Shown piece by piece: positions 24,149 to 30,462 of a stretch of 34,785 bases of DNA (within the stretch, counting starts at the first letter, position 1; each line of letters starts with the position of its first letter). Origin of the DNA: a virus; IMG/VR virus record IMGVR_UViG_3300043466_002550, positions 1 to 34,785 of that record. One strand, given 5' to 3'. The notes beneath the pieces were generated by a model that was not told the DNA's origin, searched no databases, and worked only from the letters and a program-made list of their open reading frames with translations. The position numbers and the translations under genes are program-made.

Positions 24149-24192
24149 AAGTCCTGCAGGTTGTGCCTCCCATTCCCTCGCAGGACTTTTTT
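24149..24192 (+). terminator. Strong Rho-independent terminator after the nuclease gene
   Basis: AAGTCCTGC (24149-24157) and GCAGGACTT (24180-24188) form a 9-bp stem with a 22-nt C/T-rich loop, followed by six T. It separates the nuclease operon from the zinc-finger/HTH gene, which therefore needs its own start or readthrough. Confidence 0.88.
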
Positions 24193-24211
24193 AGTTTAAG
24201 TAAGTATTTAT

Positions 24212-24994
24212 ATGAAGGTATGTTCTAAATGTAAGGTGGAAAAAAATGATAGTGAGTATTACACGTACTACCATTCCAATTTCAATAAGCACTACACAAG
24301 AGGTGTCTGTCAAGATTGTATGAAGCTACAAGCTAAACAGGTCAAGTTAAGAATAAAGGAACAGAAACAGCTTTTAAAGGAGGAAAGAAACAAAATGATA
24401 GATATACTTGCGCAGCAGAATATAAGTCAACCAGCAGTCGCAGAATTGATTGTGGAGGATTATAGCAACAACCCTGACTACAAGAGTTGTACGATGTGCG
24501 CAGAATATAAATTATTAGAAGAATTTTACCAAAACAAGCAATCAGGGTATTACCATTCAAGATGTAAGCCTTGTCATCTACAATATTCAAGCGGTAAGTT
24601 AAACGACTACTACGAGGAAAAATATAAGACAAAAGGAGGAAGTGAACGAGTAATGCGTAAAGCAGGGGATTTTGTTGATATTTATCAAGAGGAACAGACA
24701 GCGTGGTTATTAGAATTGATTGGGTGGAGTAAGGATGGTGAGGTATGGGTGAAGAAAGGTATTAAGCAAGTGGTGGATGGAAAAATCGTGTGGGATAAAA
24801 TACGACCAAAAGAAAAACAAATTGTTTTAAGAAAGACAAGAACAGTTATTACAAACGAGGATATAAAGGATATTGTAAAATTAAGGAGTGATGGTTTATT
24901 AATAAGAGAAATTACTAAAATATATAAATGTTCAAGCACAACCATAAGAAGAATATTAAGTGAAGCATATGAAGAAGCAAAAAGAAATGGTTAA
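24212..24994 (+). CDS. Zinc-finger and helix-turn-helix DNA-binding protein (260 aa)
   Basis: Two treble-clef-like zinc sites: Cys4-x2-Cys7 with Cys33-x2-Cys36, and Cys93-x2-Cys96 with Cys118-x2-Cys121, both in 'C..C......FY......H...C..C' arrangement, separated by a charged helix. The C-terminal 45 residues (DIKDIVKLRSDGLLIREITKIYKCSSTTIRRIL) are a resolvase/sigma-4-like helix-turn-helix. No HNH or other catalytic motif follows the zinc sites. Likely a transcription regulator or DNA-binding replication factor. It follows a strong terminator and opens a group of overlapping genes ending with the sigma-like gene. Confidence 0.7.
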   Translation: MKVCSKCKVEKNDSEYYTYYHSNFNKHYTRGVCQDCMKLQAKQVKLRIKEQKQLLKEERNKMIDILAQQNISQPAVAELIVEDYSNNPDYKSCTMCAEYKLLEEFYQNKQSGYYHSRCKPCHLQYSSGKLNDYYEEKYKTKGGSERVMRKAGDFVDIYQEEQTAWLLELIGWSKDGEVWVKKGIKQVVDGKIVWDKIRPKEKQIVLRKTRTVITNEDIKDIVKLRSDGLLIREITKIYKCSSTTIRRILSEAYEEAKRNG

Positions 24995-25235
24995 GATAGG
25001 TCATTTAGATGTACCTATTGATTATTTTACATTACCTGTGGATGAGAAAGAAGTAATATGCAATTCAATATTGGAAAGTATGTTATACCTACTTGAAAAA
25101 CATATAGACCCTGAAGTGAATAGATTTGAAATACTCAATAAGATAATAGACAGTTCAATCATAATGAATGAAGACCACGAGAATTATGAAGTAGCAGGTG
25201 TTCTATTTGATATACGAAAAATGATTAATGAATAA
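24987..25235 (+). CDS. Small acidic protein of unknown function (82 aa)
   Basis: Chosen start ATG 24987, overlapping the previous stop as ATGGTTAA. The same 8-nt ATGNNTAA overlap occurs at 25228 and 26666, which supports this start over GTG 24960. Acidic, helical, without a recognised domain. It lies between a DNA-binding protein and a sigma-like factor and could modulate either (inference). Confidence 0.62.
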   Translation: MVKIGHLDVPIDYFTLPVDEKEVICNSILESMLYLLEKHIDPEVNRFEILNKIIDSSIIMNEDHENYEVAGVLFDIRKMINE

Positions 25236-25749
25236 AGATATAGAAACATTCCTTGCAAAAAATTATTACCTATTAGAAAATATAGCGTACAAATTAACGA
25301 AGGGAGACCCACTAACAAAAGATTTACTACACGAATGTATTTTGCAGGTGTTAGAAAAAGATAAGGTAGTACTGCATAAGAACGATGATAAGACCATTAC
25401 GTATTACTTCACTGCTATAATGCGCATCAACTACTTCAGCAAAACATCACCATTCCATTACAGGATAAGAAGGGAAAGACAAGCAATGAGTGTGGACATT
25501 GCAACGTGTTGGGATATATCATACGAACAAGAAGAATTTGAAACAGAAAGAATATATCAACTATTGGAGGAGAACTACGCAGAACTTGATTGGTTTAAGA
25601 AAAGCCTATTGGATATGTACCTCTCTCTCAATAGTAGTATGAACGCAGTAAGTCGTAAAACAAATATACCAAAAACAAGTATTTCTCGTTATATTAATGA
25701 GATAAGAAAGATAGTCAAGGATGACATAAAGATGAAATTAAACAGATAA
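25228..25749 (+). CDS. RNA polymerase sigma-factor-like protein (173 aa)
   Basis: Probable phage regulator that redirects host RNA polymerase. The N-terminal part (DPLTKDLLHECILQVLEKD, about residues 28-46) resembles sigma-70 region 2.1 ('DLvQevflrl'), and YYFTAIMRINYFSK...RIRRERQ fits the rest of region 2. The C-terminal part (LDMYLSLNSSMNAVSRKTNIPKTSISRYINEI) is a region-4-like helix-turn-helix. Length is typical of an ECF-type factor. It sits just upstream of the packaging genes and may recognise the TATATTTA element found before late genes. Start ATG 25228 overlaps the upstream stop by 8 nt. A weaker alternative is a terminase-associated HTH protein. Confidence 0.68.
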   Translation: MNKDIETFLAKNYYLLENIAYKLTKGDPLTKDLLHECILQVLEKDKVVLHKNDDKTITYYFTAIMRINYFSKTSPFHYRIRRERQAMSVDIATCWDISYEQEEFETERIYQLLEENYAELDWFKKSLLDMYLSLNSSMNAVSRKTNIPKTSISRYINEIRKIVKDDIKMKLNR

Positions 25750-25752
25750 GCA

Positions 25753-25860
25753 ATGGGATGTGGCTGCAAACAACCAGTGGTGAGAAACCCTAAACCTCAA
25801 ACAACAACAACAAATGGCGAAAGCGAAACAACAAGCACAACAGGAACAACAAGTAACTAA
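25753..25860 (+). CDS. Very small Cys/Thr-rich protein (35 aa)
   Basis: ATG 25753 lies 3 nt after the sigma-like gene. The start MGCGCK is a pattern I have seen in very small phage proteins, and the rest is Thr-rich (TTTTNGESETTSTTGTTSN). It overlaps the next gene by 47 nt in another frame, both encoded by an ACAACAACA-type tract. It may be real, or a start artefact of that tract. Confidence 0.4.
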   Translation: MGCGCKQPVVRNPKPQTTTTNGESETTSTTGTTSN

Positions 25861-26053
25861 CGGAATATCAAACGAGGATATTCTATTTGCACATATGGTG
25901 CTACAAGCATCAGGTGCAACACAAGAGTATAAGGATAAAGCAAACAGTATATATAAATCTATATTTAATGAAGATGTAGTATATAGCTGCTGCAAAAATA
26001 AAGCGTATATAAAGTTTGACTATTATGTGCGTAACGTATTAAAATTATTATAA
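25814..26053 (+). CDS. Small Gln-rich protein of unknown function (79 aa)
   Basis: Gln-rich N-terminus (MAKAKQQAQQEQQ) from a CAA repeat tract, then a helical domain with two adjacent Cys (DVVYSCCKNKAYIKFDYYVRNVL). ATG 25814 is the first start after a stop in this frame. The stop overlaps the small terminase start as TAATG, so the genes are coupled. Function unknown. Confidence 0.6.
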   Translation: MAKAKQQAQQEQQVTNGISNEDILFAHMVLQASGATQEYKDKANSIYKSIFNEDVVYSCCKNKAYIKFDYYVRNVLKLL

Positions 26054-26445
26054 TGGCTAAAACAGGAAGAAAAACCGATGAGATAGAATTTGAACAGGTG
26101 ATGAATAGAGTGTTTGAAATGATGTTGTACGAACATTTATCGTGGAACGAGTTTAGAGATAAAGCATCAAAAGAGTTTCAAATATCTCCACGTCAAGCAG
26201 AACGATTGTGGAGTGAGGCACGTACAAGATTGAAGGAAAGGTTTGAACGTAATAACGAAGAAATATTACAAGACCACTTAAATCAATTGTACGACTTATT
26301 AAAACGTGCAAGAGACGACAGGAACAAGAGAGTAGAACGTGAGGTGTTAGCTGATATAGCTAAAATACAATCATTAGAAGGTGTTAAGAAAGTAGACATA
26401 ACAACTAACGGACAACCAATTAGCATCAACGTTAATTTGGATTAA
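26053..26445 (+). CDS. terS: Terminase small subunit candidate (130 aa)
   Basis: Would recognise phage DNA and start packaging with the large subunit. The N-terminal half is a helix-turn-helix-like region (LSWNEFRDKASKEFQISPRQAERLWSEAR, about residues 32-60). A central amphipathic helix (EEILQDHLNQLYDLLKRARDDRNKRVEREVLADIAKI) fits the oligomerisation region, and the end (KKVDITTNGQPISINVNLD) is like the C-termini of small terminases in this phage type. It lies two genes upstream of the large terminase. Confidence 0.75.
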   Translation: MAKTGRKTDEIEFEQVMNRVFEMMLYEHLSWNEFRDKASKEFQISPRQAERLWSEARTRLKERFERNNEEILQDHLNQLYDLLKRARDDRNKRVEREVLADIAKIQSLEGVKKVDITTNGQPISINVNLD

Positions 26446-26502
26446 AAAAATTTAAACAGCGATGTGTAAAATGTCGTTTTTAGAAAAAATATATATATAA
26501 AT

Positions 26503-26673
26503 ATGGGAATAGAAAGAAGACAAAAGAGAAAGCAAAAGCACGATGTAAAGAAGATGTACGATAAACAAATGAGGTTAATGTCCACGATGACGGAAGTACA
26601 ACGTATAACACATTTGGCGCATCTACAATCAAGAATAAAACCTGCTGAACAAAAAGAAAAAGTAGATGAGTAA
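26503..26673 (+). CDS. Small basic protein (56 aa)
   Basis: ATG 26503 follows a TATATATAAAT stretch. The sequence begins MGIERRQKRKQKHDVKKMYDKQ, very basic, and its stop overlaps the next start as ATGAGTAA, the overlap seen elsewhere in this genome. A packaging cofactor or DNA-binding role is plausible from charge and position between terminase genes, but unproven. The 57-nt gap before it holds no gene. Confidence 0.6.
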   Translation: MGIERRQKRKQKHDVKKMYDKQMRLMSTMTEVQRITHLAHLQSRIKPAEQKEKVDE

Positions 26674-27241
26674 AATAGAATTTATAATCCCAACGTGGGA
26701 AAGACCTGAGGAATTAAAACTAATATTACAATCACTGATGGTGCAGACCAATCCAAATTGGAAAGCGCACGTGGTTATAGACGGATTAACGGACGAATAT
26801 CGTGGAGTGAAGGATTTATATCAGGATGAAGATAAGGTCCGCTTTAGCCACGTAGATGGTCCTAATAACGATTGGGGTCACACTGCACGTAACTACGGAT
26901 TGGACCACGCACAAGAAGAATGGATTGTAATGACAGGGGATGACAACTATTATATTCCAACCTTCGTAGATAATTTTTTAACTGAGGGTGAATTAGGTAG
27001 AGATTTAGTGTACTGTGATTTACTGCACGATATGAAAATGGATAGTTACTTACCTATTAAATCTAAAATATCTGAGGGATGGATTGATATTGGAAACTTT
27101 ATGACAAGAAGAACTACCATTGGTGATTTAAGATTAATAACAGACAGCTATCAAGCAGACTATAAATTTGTGAATTACATTAATAAACATAAGACAAGTA
27201 AGGTGGGTAAGATAAATAAAGTATTATACGTACACAACTAA
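26666..27241 (+). CDS. Family 2-type glycosyltransferase, GT-A fold (191 aa)
   Basis: Transfers a sugar from a nucleotide-sugar donor. The start SKIEFIIPTWERPEELKLILQSLMVQTNPNWKAHVVIDG is the classic GT-A nucleotide-binding beginning ('vsiiIPTynRpeeL..ll.Sl..Qt...we.ivvdDg'), and MTGDDN (about residues 90-95) is the DxD-type metal site after HTARNYGLDHAQEEWIV. It is short, and the acceptor half is reduced. It lies between the terminase subunits, its stop overlapping the large-subunit start by 1 nt (TAATG). Possible acceptors are modified DNA bases, a virion protein or a host surface glycan. The location in the packaging operon suggests late expression. Confidence 0.85.
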   Translation: MSKIEFIIPTWERPEELKLILQSLMVQTNPNWKAHVVIDGLTDEYRGVKDLYQDEDKVRFSHVDGPNNDWGHTARNYGLDHAQEEWIVMTGDDNYYIPTFVDNFLTEGELGRDLVYCDLLHDMKMDSYLPIKSKISEGWIDIGNFMTRRTTIGDLRLITDSYQADYKFVNYINKHKTSKVGKINKVLYVHN

Positions 27242-28569
27242 TGGAAATAAATTTAAACTTAACTAAGAAGCAAGGTGAAACATTTAAAATCCTACTTGAT
27301 AAAACACATCGTGAAGTATTATACGGTGGCGCAAAAGGTTCAGGTAAATCCTATTTGGGTTCTGTTTGGGTTCTATATATGTGCATTACTTATCCTGGCA
27401 TACGTGCGTTGATAGGACGTACAGTTCTGACGCAGCTACGAGTAACTACAATCAAAACATTAATGGACTTATTCAAGGAGTGTGGTATTACAGGGGAACA
27501 TTATACATACAACCAACAATCAAACGAATTGAAATTCTTTAATGGTAGTGAGATAGTGTTCAGGGATTTACAATACAATCCATCAGACCCTAACTACGAT
27601 AGTTTGGGTGGACTTGAATTAACGATTGCGTTTATAGATGAGGTTGCTCAGGTAAGTAGACAGGCGTACGATGTAGTACGTTCATTGCTGCGTTATAAGA
27701 TTAATGAGTACAAGTTAAAGCCTACACTCTTTATGTCCTGTAACCCATCACAATCGTGGTTAAAGCAGGAGTTTTATTTACCACACGTACAAGGAACATT
27801 AGATGCAACTAAAATATTCATACAGGCTTTACCAACAGATAATAAATTTTTACCAGCAGAATATTTGGATATATTAAAGAACCTACCACCAAAACAAATG
27901 AAGCGTTTGTATTTGGGTGATTGGAACTACGAGACCGAAGAAGATAGCTTGTTTGATTTTGACACCATCAGTTCAAGTGTGTTTAGAATTGCACCGAATG
28001 TAGACGATAAGAAGTTTATGAGTGTGGACGTTGCACGATTTGGTAGTGATAGGTCAGTGGTAGTATTATGGGTGGGGAATGTTATAACAGAAATATTAGT
28101 GTATAGTAAATTATCAACAACAGAATTAAGTGAGGAGATAAAAGGTTTAATACAAAAGTATGGTGTGCATCCACAAAATATTGTGGTGGATAGTGATGGA
28201 GTAGGTGGAGGTGTTGCAGACCAAATACGTGGGAAGAACTTCGTTAATAATAGTTCACCACTACACAAACAAAACTATACCAATTTAAAATCACAATGTT
28301 ATATTAAGTTAAGTGAGATGTTTAAGGAAGGTAAGATTAGTATTAATGTTATGGACCCAAACATAATAGACACACTAACACAAGAACTATTAAGTGTACG
28401 ATTAAAAGACACTGATAAAGATAATAAGGTAGGCGTACATTCAAAAGACGAGATGAAAAAGATATTGGGAACATCACCCGATATATCTGATGCAGTGATG
28501 ATGAAGATGTTATTTGAAGTGCAGAACCATAAGACGACAGGAAGGTATAGTATATCCTTCATACAATAA
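27241..28569 (+). CDS. terL: Terminase large subunit (442 aa)
   Basis: ATP-driven DNA packaging motor and nuclease. N-terminal ATPase: Walker A GGAKGSGKS (residues 29-37), Walker B TIAFIDE (Asp133-Glu134) and coupling motif FMSCNPSQSW (164-173). C-terminal RNase H-like nuclease: Asp263 in MSVDVARFGSD, Asp317/Asp319 in VVDSDGVGGG, and Asp414/Asp417 in SPDISDA near the end. All key acidic residues are present and the length is normal for this family (Terminase_6/PBSX-like). It is coupled to the glycosyltransferase gene and followed by the tail chaperone-like gene. Confidence 0.95.
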   Translation: MEINLNLTKKQGETFKILLDKTHREVLYGGAKGSGKSYLGSVWVLYMCITYPGIRALIGRTVLTQLRVTTIKTLMDLFKECGITGEHYTYNQQSNELKFFNGSEIVFRDLQYNPSDPNYDSLGGLELTIAFIDEVAQVSRQAYDVVRSLLRYKINEYKLKPTLFMSCNPSQSWLKQEFYLPHVQGTLDATKIFIQALPTDNKFLPAEYLDILKNLPPKQMKRLYLGDWNYETEEDSLFDFDTISSSVFRIAPNVDDKKFMSVDVARFGSDRSVVVLWVGNVITEILVYSKLSTTELSEEIKGLIQKYGVHPQNIVVDSDGVGGGVADQIRGKNFVNNSSPLHKQNYTNLKSQCYIKLSEMFKEGKISINVMDPNIIDTLTQELLSVRLKDTDKDNKVGVHSKDEMKKILGTSPDISDAVMMKMLFEVQNHKTTGRYSISFIQ

Positions 28570-28579
28570 ATATATATAT

Positions 28580-29323
28580 ATGATTAAGTTTAAGATTGAA
28601 GACAAGGGTTATGAACTACCCGAAGTAATGACGATAGGTCATTACGTAAAGATTTACAAGATAAAGAATTTGTTTAGTGATGATTATTACGCAGCTAAAT
28701 TAGTGAACCTATTAACAGGTGCGCCTGTTGAAGATTTGTTAGAGACAGATTATGAACAGGTTAATTTTTTAGCAGAACAAATACTAAAACTAATCCCACA
28801 AGAAATACCTAAGTTCAAGGACCGATTTACATTGGATGGTGTTGAGTATGGTTTCTTTCCTAATTGGAGGGACGTGTCGTTTGCAGAATATGTGGATATG
28901 GACACCATCTCAACTAAGAAGGAAGAAGAACTATTGGACTACCTGCATATACTTGCATCAATAATGTACAGACCAATTATAACTGAAAGGTCACACCACG
29001 ATTTTGATATTGAGAAATACGATATTAAAAGTATGAAGACACGTGCAGAACTGTTCAAAAACAAATTAGATATAGGTGTTGTTTTATCAGCGCAGTTTTT
29101 TTTTATCAACTTCGCAAGGAGATTTTCAACTCATTCCCAGCTGTCTTTAGTGACGAAGCTGCCGATATGGACGAGGATAAAAATAATGTGGTCAATGAGA
29201 AAGCTAATAATGAACGTTCTTTTCAAGCGGTCTACGGTTGGTTCGTTGTCGTCAATAGATTGGCTGGAAATGATATTGCAAAACACGACACCATCTACGA
29301 AAAAACGGTGGTGGAAGTTCTAA
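28580..29323 (+). CDS. Tail-assembly-chaperone-like protein, zero-frame product (247 aa)
   Basis: Start ATG 28580, after TATATATAT; a longer frame starting inside the terminase gene is not used. Residues 1-172 are well-ordered: an N-terminal 'ELPEVMTIGHYVKIYKI' region, then 'FTLDGVEYGFFPNWRDVSFAEYVDMDTI' and 'LDYLHILASIMYRPIIT', a layout I associate with tail assembly chaperone-like proteins. After a run of nine T (29096-29104) this frame continues 72 codons with an unconvincing composition and stops at 29321-29323, while the -1 frame holds a protein-like continuation. The true long product is probably a -1 frameshift fusion of about 272 aa. Confidence 0.65.
   Translation: MIKFKIEDKGYELPEVMTIGHYVKIYKIKNLFSDDYYAAKLVNLLTGAPVEDLLETDYEQVNFLAEQILKLIPQEIPKFKDRFTLDGVEYGFFPNWRDVSFAEYVDMDTISTKKEEELLDYLHILASIMYRPIITERSHHDFDIEKYDIKSMKTRAELFKNKLDIGVVLSAQFFFINFARRFSTHSQLSLVTKLPIWTRIKIMWSMRKLIMNVLFKRSTVGSLSSIDWLEMILQNTTPSTKKRWWKF
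29096..29104 (+). promoter_or_regulatory. Slippery T9 tract, probable -1 frameshift or transcriptional slippage site
   Basis: In the zero frame the tract reads CAG TTT TTT TTT ATC, so it holds a perfect T-TTT-TTT heptamer. Re-reading one T gives TAT CAA CTT and a continuous protein to 29397. The -1 frame is open from 29029, so the switch must occur between 29029 and 29323, and this tract is the best candidate. A sequencing or assembly loss of one T is the alternative. Confidence 0.6.
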
Positions 29324-29397
29324 ACCAATTGTCTTTCGTAATTAATTATGAGGAGGAGATGAACAGGCTTACAAGACAAGCACAAGGTGCAGTTTAA
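29104..29397 (+). CDS. C-terminal part of the tail chaperone-like protein, -1 frame
   Basis: Begins at the codon TAT reached by the -1 slip and continues as YQLRKEIFNSFPAVFSDE, then an acidic stretch (DMDEDKNNVVNEKANNE), then 'RSFQAVYGWFVVVNRLAGNDIAKHDTIYEKTVVEVLNQLSFVINYEEEMNR' up to TAA 29395-29397. The latter part looks like the 'WY..l..LA..Di.k.d.i..l...e.l..La' end of related phage proteins. No ATG occurs in this frame between 29029 and 29167, so expression either depends on the slip or restarts at ATG 29167 (76 aa). About 97 residues would be added to the first 175. Confidence 0.6.
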   Translation, partial: YQLRKEIFNSFPAVFSDEAADMDEDKNNVVNEKANNERSFQAVYGWFVVVNRLAGNDIAKHDTIYEKTVVEVLNQLSFVINYEEEMNRLTRQAQGAV

Positions 29398-29419
29398 TAA
29401 TAACCACTTCACATTTTTT

Positions 29420-29427
29420 TATATTTA
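29420..29427 (+). promoter_or_regulatory. TATATTTA element before the duplicated tail protein gene
   Basis: A run of seven T leads into TATATTTA, which ends 6 nt before ATG 29434, in a 36-nt gap after the frameshifted gene. The arrangement is nearly the same as at 14924. Confidence 0.4.
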
Positions 29428-29433
29428 TAAGTA

Positions 29434-30441
29434 ATGGTCAATTATAAACAGATTATACAGGATTTAAGTGGTATTGCTTACCACCACCCTCAGTTAAATT
29501 CATTTGGATATGGGGATATTACCCAATTGACAATGGATATTGACACCAAACAGGAACCAGTGTACGCAAAAATGTATGTGGTACCAGGTCAAACGGTGTT
29601 CGCACAAAACAGAATTGACTATAATTTCTCAATTATTATATGTGATATTGTAAATAACGACCTATCAAATCAGGAAGATGTAATGTCTGACACGTTTGAA
29701 ATAGTAAAAGACGTGTGGACTATCCTATATCAATCCTATACAGCTACGTTTGGTGGGTTCAGTATTGACTACGAACCATTATGGAACAGCAATGTGTTAC
29801 CATTTTTAGAAAGGTATGAAACATTTTTGGGTGGATGGACAATGAATATAACCATTGAACAACCATTTGACTACAACAATTGCGTATTACCTGTCTCAGG
29901 ATTAACATTACCAACATCAGTGAACGAAGTAAATTACGCATTGATATTGGATGACTTAAAAGAAATAGCACGTGCACACGAACAAATTAATTCTTATGGG
30001 TTCGGTGATATAGCGCAGCTAACAATGGACATTGAGACAGAACAAGAACCTGTCTACACGAAGATGTATGTTATACCAGGCACTGCAATATTAGCGCAGA
30101 ACGAATTGGTATATAATTTCCAAATAGTAGTGTCCGATATTGTGAATGTTGATATATCAAATCAACGTGACGTGATGAGTGACACACTTGAAATTTGTAA
30201 TGACATATTCACCATACTTTATTTGAGTGAGTACGAATTAAATTGGAACGCAACGTGTGACCCATTCCTTGAAAGATTTGAAACAGTTTTAGGTGGGTGG
30301 ACATTATCAATACAAGTAACACAACCGTTTGATTATAACCGATGCGTGTTACCTGAATTACCATTCGTGGTGCAGAATAAAAAGTGGTACGAGTTAGCAG
30401 AATTATGGAACACAATATCAACAGTATGGAGAAAAGTATAA
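29434..30441 (+). CDS. Tail-completion-type protein with internal tandem duplication (335 aa)
   Basis: Two homologous halves. Residues about 1-155 and 165-320 both run: 'hpQlNSFGYGDITQLTMDI', 'QEPVYxKMYVxPG', 'NQxDVMSDTxEI', 'FLERxETxLGGWT' and 'QPFDYNxCVLP'. Roughly half of aligned positions are identical by eye. Each half resembles a tail-completion or tail-terminator-like domain of T4-like and Bacteroidetes phages ('GfGdi...', 'DVLSDT..I', 'PF.ER..d...GW', 'NRC..P'). One fused polypeptide with two copies might form a ring of half the usual subunit number, or the copies may bind different partners. It sits between the chaperone-like gene and the tail fibre. Confidence 0.68.
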   Translation: MVNYKQIIQDLSGIAYHHPQLNSFGYGDITQLTMDIDTKQEPVYAKMYVVPGQTVFAQNRIDYNFSIIICDIVNNDLSNQEDVMSDTFEIVKDVWTILYQSYTATFGGFSIDYEPLWNSNVLPFLERYETFLGGWTMNITIEQPFDYNNCVLPVSGLTLPTSVNEVNYALILDDLKEIARAHEQINSYGFGDIAQLTMDIETEQEPVYTKMYVIPGTAILAQNELVYNFQIVVSDIVNVDISNQRDVMSDTLEICNDIFTILYLSEYELNWNATCDPFLERFETVLGGWTLSIQVTQPFDYNRCVLPELPFVVQNKKWYELAELWNTISTVWRKV

Positions 30442-30462
30442 AACAAAAAATATTAATATAAG

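Noticed and set aside
28514-28579. Upstream extension of the tail-chaperone-like gene into the terminase gene
   Set aside because: It overlaps the end of the large terminase and encodes an unlikely N-terminus (MKCRTIRRQ). ATG 28580 has the usual A/T-rich context.
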